The notes below the pieces were generated by a model, which saw nothing but the letters and a program-made list of their open reading frames with translations, did no database searches and was not told the origin of the DNA. This document shows, piece after piece, positions 26,180 through 36,322 of a stretch of DNA of 64,000 nucleotides. This DNA comes from UBA5359 sp002410925 [NCBI: bacterium UBP13_UBA5359] (GTDB lineage: Bacteria; UBP13; UBA5359), in NCBI GenBank assembly GCA_002410925.1, contig DHPR01000019.1:946-64945 (forward strand), read 5' to 3'. Each line of letters opens with the position of its first letter. The stretch's first letter is position 1. Both the position numbers and the translations under genes were made by a program.

Positions 26180-26911
26180 TTATTGATTGGCATCCAGCAA
26201 TGTCCAAATTCCAGCCATGGATGCATTATCAATTGCACCGTTACCCCAGGAATTGCCCTTCATATTGCCGCTGGGATCCTTATACGGCTTAACATGGCCG
26301 TCACCGTATAGCGTCATGAAAATATTTCCGTGCCCTCTTCTACCGGCAGAGACTGCATAAAGAATAAAAGCATCAACGAGCAGCGCCTTTTGAGACCATT
26401 CCGAGTCCAGAAAGATGCAGTCATCGTCCAGCATATTGCCGTTGCCATTAAGATCCTCCCCACGCATGATATAAGAGCCTTCAACCCAGTTGCTGGTCCA
26501 GTAAGTAGTATAGTCATCCGACTTGATCGAATCACTGAGGCAATAGAATATGGCAACCTGGGTAGTGCCCGCTGAACTGCCAGCGTATTTTCCGATATAG
26601 TTTTCCTTATATAAAAGGCCATGGTTAACCCATTTTGCCGAATTGCATTTCATCACACATCCGCGTCTCAGAAGGTTGCTCTGAAAATAGCCCGGCATCA
26701 GATAACTATCATAATCCTGCGCATACATAAGCATGGCCGCACCAAGCTGTTTGAGATTGCTCATACAGGTAGCCTGCCTGGCCTTCTCACGAGCCTGACC
26801 AAATACCGGAAAGAGTATAGCACTGAGCAAAGCAATTATTGCTATTACAACCAATAATTCAATTAAAGTAAAAGCGTTTATTGAGTTCTTCTTTTTTATA
26901 TTATCACACAT
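26180..26911 (-). CDS. Pseudopilin-like prepilin protein (DUF1559-type)
   Basis: 243 residues from ATG 26911, chosen because AAAGGAG lies 7 bp before it. After a short basic leader comes [24 protein letters not shown], the type IV prepilin cleavage/methylation motif and helix, then [33 protein letters not shown], typical of the DUF1559 family expanded in Planctomycetota and Armatimonadota. The C-terminal part has an aspartate/asparagine-rich loop ([14 protein letters not shown]). No secretion or pilus machinery is nearby. It is the first gene of the sugar operon, 49 bp before the GH20-like gene, so it may help present or export that enzyme. Confidence 0.8.
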   Translation of the reverse strand: MCDNIKKKNSINAFTLIELLVVIAIIALLSAILFPVFGQAREKARQATCMSNLKQLGAAMLMYAQDYDSYLMPGYFQSNLLRRGCVMKCNSAKWVNHGLLYKENYIGKYAGSSAGTTQVAIFYCLSDSIKSDDYTTYWTSNWVEGSYIMRGEDLNGNGNMLDDDCIFLDSEWSQKALLVDAFILYAVSAGRRGHGNIFMTLYGDGHVKPYKDPSGNMKGNSWGNGAIDNASMAGIWTLLDANQ

Positions 26912-27021
26912 TTTACACTCCTTTATCATTAATAAACCGTTTCTTAATGATCTCCTCAGACTAATAAAACAGGGTCCCGTTTGGTCATATACTTATCTGA
27001 TCTCTCCTGCATGCTTGTTTA

Positions 27022-27035
27022 CTTGTCTTTACAAG
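27022..27035. promoter_or_regulatory. Operator-like palindrome CTTGTCTTTACAAG (site 1)
   Basis: CTTGT and ACAAG are inverted around CTTT, 110 bp upstream of the pseudopilin start at the head of the sugar operon. The same 14-mer recurs at 27886, and a related core lies before the GntR/LacI gene, so this is the likely operator through which that regulator controls the operon. Confidence 0.65.
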
Positions 27036-27129
27036 CACGTATTGTTTATATTCGACGCATTTGCAGATTTTCCTCTCTTTCCTATAACATTATCGCTCAT
27101 CATAACGAAAATTAGTTACCTTTACCAAC

Positions 27130-27800
27130 ATGCGTTATCTACAATGCAACGAGAAAGACTCTCCTGCCAGACCGCCCTTCGCCATATTGGGCATAACGGC
27201 GTTGAAGAGGAAATCTTCCCGGCTCTGGACATTGACGCTTCTGCGACATGCTGCCGCATATCTGGCCGGATGGTACCCAGTAATGCATGCAGAAGTTGTG
27301 CTTTGGTCTCATAATCGTCATCCTGAAGCGCTCCGGTGAGAAAAGCGCCGTTGCCGACAAAAGCGTTCAGATAATTATCTCGGTGCTGCTTACTACCGGA
27401 TTATACGGATAGACGACTATGCTCTTGCCGGCAAGCATACCCGTCTCTATACCGGCTTCGTCTACCATGCCGGCATCTATACCTGCCCGAGACAAAGCGC
27501 CAGCCATCTTATTCGCATAGACCTTGGCCGAAGCGGCTTCGGTTCCGGCACGCGTATTTCGGACAACTATAACGTCATCGCCAATTCCTTTCATTGCCCC
27601 CAGCAGGACCGTAGCCTGTATATCGGCACCTTTCCAGACGGGAAAACGTATACGGTCGATGCTGCTCCAGCTTGCAGGTGTGCCTTCAACCACAAAATCA
27701 GCTCTGTTGAAGATTACATGCTGCCAGCCCTGCATAGGCAATCCGAAGCCGATATTCTGATTCGCGGTATACCAGCCTGAGCCAAACCTAAAATGAAATA
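27130..27800 (-). pseudogene. Decayed C-terminal part of a large secreted protein
   Basis: Frames must be joined to read it. One gives FRFGSGWYTANQNIGFGLP then GWQHVIFNRADFVVEG, WSSIDRIRFPVWKG and AGKSIVVYPYNP. At about 27366 it hits a stop, and the next frame continues NYLNAFVGNGAFLTG and DYETKAQLLHALLGTIRPDM, the expected continuation. A further break lies at the 5' end (TAG at about 27799). From memory this resembles a sugar-binding plus glutaminase-like module found next to family-10-like glycosidase domains in large secreted proteins of Armatimonadota and Planctomycetota; that family call is tentative. The coding character and frameshifts are seen directly. No start or intact catalytic domain remains. 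Confidence 0.5.
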
Positions 27801-27885
27801 AGCCCTCCTTCTAACATTGCCGAATTCTTTATCCTGTGCTTAAACCCAAATCGGCTTAAAGCACCTGCACAGCTCCTCATGTTAG

Positions 27886-27899
27886 CTTGTCTTTACAAG
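27886..27899. promoter_or_regulatory. Operator-like palindrome CTTGTCTTTACAAG (site 2)
   Basis: Identical 14-mer to site 1 (27022-27035), here just ahead of the decayed secreted-protein gene and beyond the end of the GntR/LacI gene. Its survival next to a dead gene suggests the lost gene belonged to the same regulon. Confidence 0.65.
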
Positions 27900-27934
27900 T
27901 TGGCGCACACATACACCGCTCTGCTCCTGTTTAT

Positions 27935-29044
27935 TTATCCTTTGCTGTTAGCCGCAACCGATCCCCTTATCATTAATTCCGTCGGCAAAACAAACTTGCC
28001 GATTTCATTGCGTTCATCTCGTATTATCTCCAGAAGCACCGTAGCCGCCTTCTTCCCCAGTTCATATTTGGGCTGAGCAATAGTAGTAAGAGGCGGTGTT
28101 AAAACCGAAGAGGTGGAGAGATCATCAAAGCCTACGATAGATATTTCCTGTGGAATCGATAATCCTATCTGCTTAACGGCTCTGTAGACATCAAGAGCAA
28201 CCAGATCATTAGAAGCCACCACTGCACTGATTTTGTTGCGGTTCAGAAAATTCTTGACGGTATCCACCCGCTGCTCCTCCGGTATATCCATTATATAGCT
28301 TCCTTCCGGAATCAATTTTGCCGTCGGAATCTCCGTATACTTGAGGCCGTTATCTCTTAAAGCATCTTTATATCCTTCTATTCTATCTCTTATCGGAGTT
28401 ATATTGCGTTCGGGGGTAATTATCAATCCTATTCTTCTATGGCCCTGCCGGATCAGATATGAAACAGCCTCGTATGCACCGCTATAATTGTCGGAAACAA
28501 CATAATCCGTTTCTAATTGCGGCAGATATCTATCAATAAGTATAAATGGAAAAGCACTGCTTTTGAGCTCGCTAATCGCTTTGTAACTCTTTTCTGCTTC
28601 ACAGGGAAGAATAATCAGCCCCTCCACTCCTTTTTTCCGTAATCTGTTAATGTTATCTCTCTCTTTAACCGGGTTATTGCCGGAATTACAAAAGATCAGC
28701 GTATAATTATTCGAGTATAGAACGTGCTCAACACCGAGTGTTATTTCTACCTCAAAAGGGCCTTTCGTATAGGGAAGTATCAGGCCAATGAATTTAGTCT
28801 TTTTAGGCTGGTATCTATCAGCCACAAAAGTACCCACCCCTTTTTCCCTATAGAGTATTCCTTCATTTATTAATTCGGAAATAGCATGCCGTATAGTCGG
28901 CCTGGAAATACCGAATCTGGCGACTAATTCGTTCTCGCTGGGAATTTTACTCCCGGGTGTTATATTATCCGTCTTCAGCATATTGAGCAATATGCTCTTC
29001 AATTGAGCATATCTCGGTATCAAAGAATTTTTATCTATTTTCAT
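27935..29044 (-). CDS. GntR/LacI-type repressor (AraR-like)
   Basis: 369 residues: GntR winged helix at about 8-75 (IPRYAQLKSILLNMLKTDNI, IPSENELVARFGISRPTIRHAISEL, KGVGTFVADRY) joined to a LacI/GalR periplasmic-binding-protein domain (IGLILPYTKGPFEVEI, LILIPCEAE-like GLIILPCEAE, HRRIGLI, VVASNDLVALDVYRAVKQIG, ISIVGFDD). This architecture is that of AraR. The sensor domain should bind a sugar and release DNA. A perfect 28-bp palindrome lies 27 bp before its start, and two related palindromes lie before the sugar operon, so it probably represses itself and that operon. The inducer is unknown. Confidence 0.9.
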   Translation of the reverse strand: MKIDKNSLIPRYAQLKSILLNMLKTDNITPGSKIPSENELVARFGISRPTIRHAISELINEGILYREKGVGTFVADRYQPKKTKFIGLILPYTKGPFEVEITLGVEHVLYSNNYTLIFCNSGNNPVKERDNINRLRKKGVEGLIILPCEAEKSYKAISELKSSAFPFILIDRYLPQLETDYVVSDNYSGAYEAVSYLIRQGHRRIGLIITPERNITPIRDRIEGYKDALRDNGLKYTEIPTAKLIPEGSYIMDIPEEQRVDTVKNFLNRNKISAVVASNDLVALDVYRAVKQIGLSIPQEISIVGFDDLSTSSVLTPPLTTIAQPKYELGKKAATVLLEIIRDERNEIGKFVLPTELMIRGSVAANSKG

Positions 29045-29070
29045 CCTAATTTATCACCAATTTCTTTGGC

Positions 29071-29098
29071 TTGTGAAGTTGTAATTACAACTTCACAA
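29071..29098. promoter_or_regulatory. Perfect 28-bp palindrome before the GntR/LacI gene
   Basis: The half-site TTGTGAAGTTGTAA is followed at once by its exact reverse complement. The centre TTGTAATTACAA differs at only two of twelve positions from TTGTCTTTACAA in sites 27022 and 27886, and resembles the ATTTGTACGTACAAAT operator known for Bacillus AraR. It ends 27 bp from the start codon, so it is a strong autoregulatory operator candidate. Confidence 0.75.
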
Positions 29099-29163
29099 AT
29101 ATAATATTCGATATATCTTAAGAATATCCTTCAAAGAGATGCTTCTCACCTTTGTAATCTATA

Positions 29164-29180
29164 AATACCAACCTGGTATT
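29164..29180. repeat. Inverted repeat AATACCA-N3-TGGTATT
   Basis: Seven-base arms flank ACC, between the end of ligA and the GntR/LacI promoter region. It could be a second operator or a weak hairpin after ligA. No T run follows. Otherwise 29045-29259 holds only the 28-bp palindrome and AT-rich sequence. Confidence 0.35.
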
Positions 29181-29259
29181 GCTTTCAAGCGGACCTCAAT
29201 TCTCAAACAATCAGTTCGTACTCTTGGCTTCCTTAACCTGCAAACGTGCCCGGATACTG

Positions 29260-31272
<2,013 letters not shown>

Positions 31273-33483
31273 CTATCCCTCCAGCTTCTCCAGCGGTGCC
31301 ATTGAGACCCTCAACTGCTTTACACCCACCTCCGGGAACGCTACACTTATCTTCAACCTCTCACCGCTACCTATGGTGGCCATTACAATGCCTTCGCCCC
31401 ACATGGCATGACGCACCTTGTCACCAGTGCGATAAGCGGCATCGATATAAGGCTCTGCATGGCGAGGAGATCGGGCAACAGCAGATGATGACCGTCCACC
31501 GGCTTGGCGTCCATAATCCGGACTAAAAGCACCGCAAACGGGTGTTTCGCTGAACATGAAATCACTGCCGCTACCTTGACGAGATAGCATATCGGCCGGG
31601 ATATCCTCCAGAAAGCGTGATGGTTTATTGCTATTCACCGAGCCGTAGATCATACGCCGCCAGGCATGCGTCAGATATATCTGCTCTTTGGCCCGGGTCA
31701 GCCCGACATAGCAAAGACGGCGCTCCTCTTCCATTTCGGAGTTATCCAGCAATGACCGGTTATGAGGGAAGAGCCCTTCCTCCATACCAACCATGAAGAC
31801 AACGGGAAACTCCAGCCCCTTGGCCGAATGCAACGTCATCAAAGTTACGGCTCTGGTCTCTTCCGGCAGATTATCGATGTCGGCCACCAAGGCCACCTGC
31901 TCTAAAAAGGCGGCCAGAGTACCATGCTCACCATCAATAATAAATTCGCGGGCCACGGTCAGAAGCTCCTTAATATTCTCCAGGCGTCCCTCAGCCTCTA
32001 TGGTCCCCTCTTCTCGCAGCATACGAGCATAGCCACTGCGGTCCAGCACTTCGGCGATGATATCTCCCACCAGCATCTTCTCTCGGCGTGACCCCAAACC
32101 GGCTAACAGATTATACAGCTCCTGTAAGGCCGCAGAGGCTTTACGTGATAAGCCCTCTAGCTCCTCTGTCCGGCCCACGGCTTCCAGCAAAGAGATGCCC
32201 TCTGCTTCAGCCAGGCGCTCCAGCCTGGTCAAACTGGCCGGGCCCACGCCGCGGCCGGGAACATTGATGATACGCCTCAAGCTAACAGCATCAGCAGGGT
32301 TCTCTATTACCCGCAGATAGGCCATAATGTCCTTGATCTCCTTACGCTCGTAAAAACGGAGGCCTCCCACAATAACATAAGGTATATCGAGACGTACCAG
32401 CGCCTCTTCCAACGCTCTTGACTGAGCGTTGGTACGATAGAGAACAGCAAAATCGCTCAATGAGCGCCCTTCATCCTCCACCAGCCGGATTACCTCCCTG
32501 GCTATGAAAAAGGCTTCGTCCTCCTCGTTCATAGCTTCGTAAAGCACCAGTTCCTTACCAGCCTCATTCTCTGTCCATAATTTCTTGGCGTGGCGCCCGG
32601 AGTTATAAGAGATGACCGCATGCGCAGCCGACAGAATATTGCCGGTGGAGCGGTAATTCTGCTCCAGCTTGACAATTCCGGCCTCTGGAAAGTCCTTTTC
32701 AAAACGCAGAATGATGCCCACATCGGCACCGCGCCAGCCATAGATGCTTTGATCATCATCGCCTACGGCTGTCAGCCGGCGATGCGATTGCGCCAGCAAC
32801 TTGATCAGCGTATACTGTGCCTTGTTGATATCCTGATACTCATCCACTAGAATATGGCGAAAACGCTCCTTATAGCAGCGAGCCGTCTCAGGATCCTCTT
32901 GCAGCAAACGTACAGCGTTAAGAATAAGATCATCAAAATCCATGGCCTTTTGATTGATCAATGCTGCTTGATAGTGCTTATATATCCGGGCCACCACTTC
33001 CTGGAAGTAGCCGATGGGACGGTAGCGCTCCGGGGTGATCAACTCGTTTTTGGCCTGGCTGATATGGTAGAGCACGGCCTGCGGCGTATGCTGCTTGCCG
33101 TCGATATTGAGTTCCTTCATGATGGAACGCATCAAAACAAGCTGATCACCGGCATCGTAAATAGTGAAACGCGGGTCTCCTCCCAGCCTCTGCCAGTCCT
33201 GTCGTAACAAGCGAGCGCAGGTGGAGTGCAGTGTTCCGGCTCGGATATCCCGCCTGCCGGTAAGGCTTTCTATACGGCTCTTCATCTCATCGGCCGCCTT
33301 ATTTGTAAAGGTCAGTGCCATAATGGCGTGCGGATCCACACTCATCTCCCGGATAAGCCAGGCCACCCGGTAGGTTAGAACTCTGGTCTTTCCGGATCCG
33401 GCTCCGGCCAGAACCAGCAGCGGATTTTCAGGATAGGTAACAGCCTTCTTTTGTGCATCGTTCAGTGTATCAAGCCAGCTCAA
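31273..33483 (-). CDS. pcrA: ATP-dependent DNA helicase PcrA/UvrD
   Basis: 736 residues, SF1A helicase. Motifs in order: LAGAGSGKTRVLTYR (Walker A), ALTFTNKAADEM, VDEYQDINKAQ (Walker B), AVGDDDQSIYGWRGAD, LEQNYRST, VTLMTLHSAKGLEFPVVF and EEERRLCYVGLTRAKEQIYLTHA. The C-terminal Tudor-like end (YRTGDKVRHAMWGEGIVMATIGSGE) is the RNA-polymerase-binding region known for PcrA. Start is TTG (33481-33483) with GGAG 7 bp ahead. Works in nucleotide excision repair and rolling-circle replication and pairs with ligA in one transcript. Confidence 0.95.
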   Translation of the reverse strand: MSWLDTLNDAQKKAVTYPENPLLVLAGAGSGKTRVLTYRVAWLIREMSVDPHAIMALTFTNKAADEMKSRIESLTGRRDIRAGTLHSTCARLLRQDWQRLGGDPRFTIYDAGDQLVLMRSIMKELNIDGKQHTPQAVLYHISQAKNELITPERYRPIGYFQEVVARIYKHYQAALINQKAMDFDDLILNAVRLLQEDPETARCYKERFRHILVDEYQDINKAQYTLIKLLAQSHRRLTAVGDDDQSIYGWRGADVGIILRFEKDFPEAGIVKLEQNYRSTGNILSAAHAVISYNSGRHAKKLWTENEAGKELVLYEAMNEEDEAFFIAREVIRLVEDEGRSLSDFAVLYRTNAQSRALEEALVRLDIPYVIVGGLRFYERKEIKDIMAYLRVIENPADAVSLRRIINVPGRGVGPASLTRLERLAEAEGISLLEAVGRTEELEGLSRKASAALQELYNLLAGLGSRREKMLVGDIIAEVLDRSGYARMLREEGTIEAEGRLENIKELLTVAREFIIDGEHGTLAAFLEQVALVADIDNLPEETRAVTLMTLHSAKGLEFPVVFMVGMEEGLFPHNRSLLDNSEMEEERRLCYVGLTRAKEQIYLTHAWRRMIYGSVNSNKPSRFLEDIPADMLSRQGSGSDFMFSETPVCGAFSPDYGRQAGGRSSSAVARSPRHAEPYIDAAYRTGDKVRHAMWGEGIVMATIGSGERLKISVAFPEVGVKQLRVSMAPLEKLEG

Positions 33484-33585
33484 TAGTATTCTCCATCAGT
33501 GATATTTGCCGTCGGAGCGACGCCATAAGTATATCACGATGATGACCGATAGAATAGTTTTAACGATAAAGAGTATATTTCCGGT

Positions 33586-33935
33586 TCAGAATCCGATACG
33601 CCGAACATTAATACCGGCAACAGCGCAGGCATGCTTCATTTCAGTACAAATATTACTTTCGATAAACGAACAGTGGTTGCTCGCGACCACATCGATAAAG
33701 CAATCCATACCCAGGTTTAAATCCACAATCACATGGGACCAGACGGCTCCCCATTTCATACGCTCCAGCATCTCCCGCTTCACGTCCACAGCTTTGCCGG
33801 CACTCAGATACATAACGTATTTTCTCCGGCTATGCATTCCAATCTCGCCACAGCCATTTCGACGGTATGTCCCAGATAGCCTATCCGCCGGCTTTGCCCT
33901 GGCACTGAGGCACTATTCTCACTCCGGGAAGAGCC
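33586..33935 (-). pseudogene. Decayed C-terminal fragment of an L-fucose isomerase-like sugar isomerase
   Basis: From a stop at 33586, reading leftwards, one frame gives KYVMYLSAGKAVDVKREM, WGAVWSHVIVDLNLGMDCF and IDVVASNHCSFIESN ending CAVAGINVRRIGF; the preceding frame gives RIGYLGHTVEMAVARLECIAGEN, so a frameshift lies near 33830. The pattern (arm with VTLARL-like strand, KYVM-G-A, then a SNH motif and a terminal helix) resembles the C-terminal domain of fucose/arabinose isomerase-like proteins. This is recognition by eye, not proof. No start, ribosome site or N-terminal domain remains. The rest of 33484-34072 holds the polX promoter and nothing else I can name. Confidence 0.4.
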
Positions 33936-34025
33936 TTCGCCGGAACGGATGAATTACGAGCATAGCAGATGGAAGCATTGCCGCAATTGGCTCTGGCCGG
34001 ATGATGCCAACCGAATTACTCTGGG

Positions 34026-34031
34026 TATAAT
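34026..34031 (+). promoter_or_regulatory. -10 element TATAAT ahead of polX
   Basis: Perfect TATAAT, 41 bp before the polX ATG. No good -35 is seen at the proper distance, so the promoter is either weak or uses upstream contacts. Confidence 0.4.
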
Positions 34032-34072
34032 TTCCCTGAAAGATTAAATTCGTTTACCGCGGGTGATCCGAT

Positions 34073-35800
34073 ATGAATAACGAGCAAGTGGCCGAAGTTC
34101 TGAACGATATTGCCGAAATACTGGAGATCAAGGGCGAAAGCAAGTACCGTATCCGTGCATATCAACAGGCTGCCCGGTCCATCGAATTCATGCCGGAAGA
34201 TGTCAATCAAGTTTATCGCGAGGGACACCTGGATGATATTCCCTACATCGGTAAAAGTATTGCGGCAAAGGTCGCAGATGTTCTGGAACATGGATACTCT
34301 TCATACCTTGAAGAGCTGGAAGAGAGTATTCCTCCATGTATAGAGAGCCTGCTACAGATACCCGGCATAGGTCCTAAAACAGCTGTACGCCTTTATCAGG
34401 AGTTGGGCATAGACAACATAGAATCTCTGCGCGTTGCCGCCGAGGAACAGCGCATTCGGCAACTCAGGGGTATGGGCAAAAAAACTGAAGAGAATATTCT
34501 CAAAGGTATAAAATGGTTGCAGGGAAAGAGTCCGCGTCTGCCTCTGGGAGTAGCGGCAATTCTGGTAGAGCGTATTCTGGAGCAGCTCCGGCGCGATCCC
34601 TTTGTCTGCAACCTGGTGGTAGTAGGCAGCTACCGCCGCATGAAGCCGACGGTTGGAGATATAGATATCATGGGCACCTCGGATCGCCCGGAGACGGTCA
34701 TAGACCTCTTCACTGCCCTGCCGGATGTCGACAGAATCATGGCCAAAGGAAGAACCAAGGCCACCGTCCTGGCGGAGAACGGATTGCAGATAGACCTGCG
34801 AATCGTGCCGCATGAGAGCCTGGGTTCTCTGTTGCAACACTTCACCGGCTCAAAAGAACATAATGTTCAGCTCAGAGAGTATGCACTCTCCAAAGGATTC
34901 AGCGTAAGTGAATACGGTATCACCAATATCAAAACCGGCTGGCGCATACCTTGTGCCACCGAAGAGCAGGTCTACTCCATCCTCGAACTGCCCTATATTC
35001 CGCCGGAGATACGTCAGGGCTCCGGTGAAATAGAGGCTGCCGTTGCCGGTAAGCTTCCGGTGCCGGTTACACAGCAGGATATATGCGGCGATTTGCACAC
35101 TCATTCAAATTGGAGTGACGGGCGTAGTTCCCTGGCGGAGATGGCGCTGGCTGCCAGAGAGAAAGGCTATAGATACCTGGCCGTCACCGACCATTCCCCG
35201 GGACTCGGCATAGCCCACGGACTGTCACCGGAGAGATTACGCCTGCAATGGCGTGAGATTGATGATCTCAACAATCGCCTTAAAGGTATTACACTGCTTA
35301 AGGGCAGTGAGGTGGATATCCGGGCCGACGGCAGCCTGGACCTGCCGGATAAGCTTCTTAAGGAGTTGGATATAGTTCTGGGAGCTATCCATTCCGGCAT
35401 GAGAGAATCCGGCGATCTTATCACAGAGAGAGTCATACGAGCTATGCGCAACCCGTATTTGAACATACTTGCTCACCCTACAGGACGCCTCATCGGCAGC
35501 CGTGAACCCTATGATATAGATATGGAAAAGATTATCAAAGCAGCTGCAGACCTAAAGGTAATTCTGGAAATAGACGGCACGCCTGACCGCCTGGATCTGG
35601 ATGGAAGGCATGCCCGAAGAGCAAAAGAGCTGAATGCCAAAATAGCCATCAGTTCCGATGCCCACCAGGTATCCGGATTGAATAATATGCGTTTTGGCGT
35701 AGGCACAGCCAGACGAGGCTGGCTGGAAAAGAGAGATGTCGTCAACAGTTGGAAGCTGAAAGAATTACAGACATTTTTAAATCAACATAGAGGGAAATAA
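34073..35800 (+). CDS. polX: Family X DNA polymerase/3'-5' exonuclease PolX
   Basis: 575 residues, the full bacterial PolX length. N-terminal helix-hairpin-helix 8-kDa domain (VLNDIAEILEIKGESKYRIRAYQQAARSIE; IPYIGKSIAAKVADVLEHG; IPGIGPKTAVRLYQELG), polymerase palm with VVVGSYRRMKPTVGDIDIM and IDLRIVP carrying the catalytic aspartates, and a C-terminal PHP domain (DLHTHSNWSDG, AVTDHSPG, GSEVDIRADG, LAHPTGR, SSDAHQ) with exonuclease or AP-endonuclease activity. It fills short gaps in base excision repair. It is monocistronic, divergent from pcrA-ligA and convergent with the next small membrane protein gene. Confidence 0.95.
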   Translation: MNNEQVAEVLNDIAEILEIKGESKYRIRAYQQAARSIEFMPEDVNQVYREGHLDDIPYIGKSIAAKVADVLEHGYSSYLEELEESIPPCIESLLQIPGIGPKTAVRLYQELGIDNIESLRVAAEEQRIRQLRGMGKKTEENILKGIKWLQGKSPRLPLGVAAILVERILEQLRRDPFVCNLVVVGSYRRMKPTVGDIDIMGTSDRPETVIDLFTALPDVDRIMAKGRTKATVLAENGLQIDLRIVPHESLGSLLQHFTGSKEHNVQLREYALSKGFSVSEYGITNIKTGWRIPCATEEQVYSILELPYIPPEIRQGSGEIEAAVAGKLPVPVTQQDICGDLHTHSNWSDGRSSLAEMALAAREKGYRYLAVTDHSPGLGIAHGLSPERLRLQWREIDDLNNRLKGITLLKGSEVDIRADGSLDLPDKLLKELDIVLGAIHSGMRESGDLITERVIRAMRNPYLNILAHPTGRLIGSREPYDIDMEKIIKAAADLKVILEIDGTPDRLDLDGRHARRAKELNAKIAISSDAHQVSGLNNMRFGVGTARRGWLEKRDVVNSWKLKELQTFLNQHRGK

Positions 35801-35831
35801 GGCTTACCTGTACCGGAGGATGAAAAGATCT

Positions 35832-36206
35832 TTATTTATCTGTCCCTTCCGATGTGTCGTCATCCGTTGTTAATTGAATGTTATGCTTATGCAGAAACCG
35901 GTGTACGACGGGAGCAAAGAGAATACCGGCGATAACCAGAAAGATTACGCCGGAAAAGAGTGCATAAGCAGCGGCAAAAACCTTTCCTGCAGATGTATTA
36001 AGGAGATTGACCGGTCCCATGCCGCCCAGGATCATGGCGGCGTTCAATATGGCGTCCAGCCACGGCTGTCCTTCAAAAAAGTGATAGCCAAGAACCCCCG
36101 CCAGCAGCGATCCTGCTATGATGCCGGCGGCCACAGCAACGTGATATAGCAGACGAAGATAGTATTTAGCCTTTGGCAGCAAGGGTTCTTTGAAGGCTTC
36201 AAACAT
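35832..36206 (-). CDS. Conserved small membrane protein with three hydrophobic helices
   Basis: 124 residues from ATG 36206, chosen for AGAGGGAT upstream; the longer frame has a non-hydrophobic, non-conserved-looking head. Helices lie at about 17-40 (YHVAVAAGIIAGSLLAGVLGYHFFEG), 45-65 (WLDAILNAAMILGGMGPV) and 75-100 (AAAYALFSGVIFLVIAGILFAPV). The GYHFFEG...MILGGMGPV...YALFSGV pattern recurs in unstudied two- to three-helix membrane proteins of many phyla, some of which are likened to truncated ion-channel modules. Function unknown. The tail is polar and acidic (DDDTSEGTDK). Confidence 0.7.
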   Translation of the reverse strand: MFEAFKEPLLPKAKYYLRLLYHVAVAAGIIAGSLLAGVLGYHFFEGQPWLDAILNAAMILGGMGPVNLLNTSAGKVFAAAYALFSGVIFLVIAGILFAPVVHRFLHKHNIQLTTDDDTSEGTDK

Positions 36207-36322
36207 AGTTATCCCTCTTACTACTTGGCAGGCGTATCCGGGCCACGATAATCCCGGTGCCAAAAGAGATTGACGATCGTTTCGCGCATGCCGGCACTGA
36301 GTCCGTTTCACAGCTTATATTC

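Noticed and set aside
33506-33952. Rightward reading frame of about 148 codons
   Set aside because: It is antisense to the sugar-isomerase relic, with no ribosome site and a composition that looks like a shadow frame.
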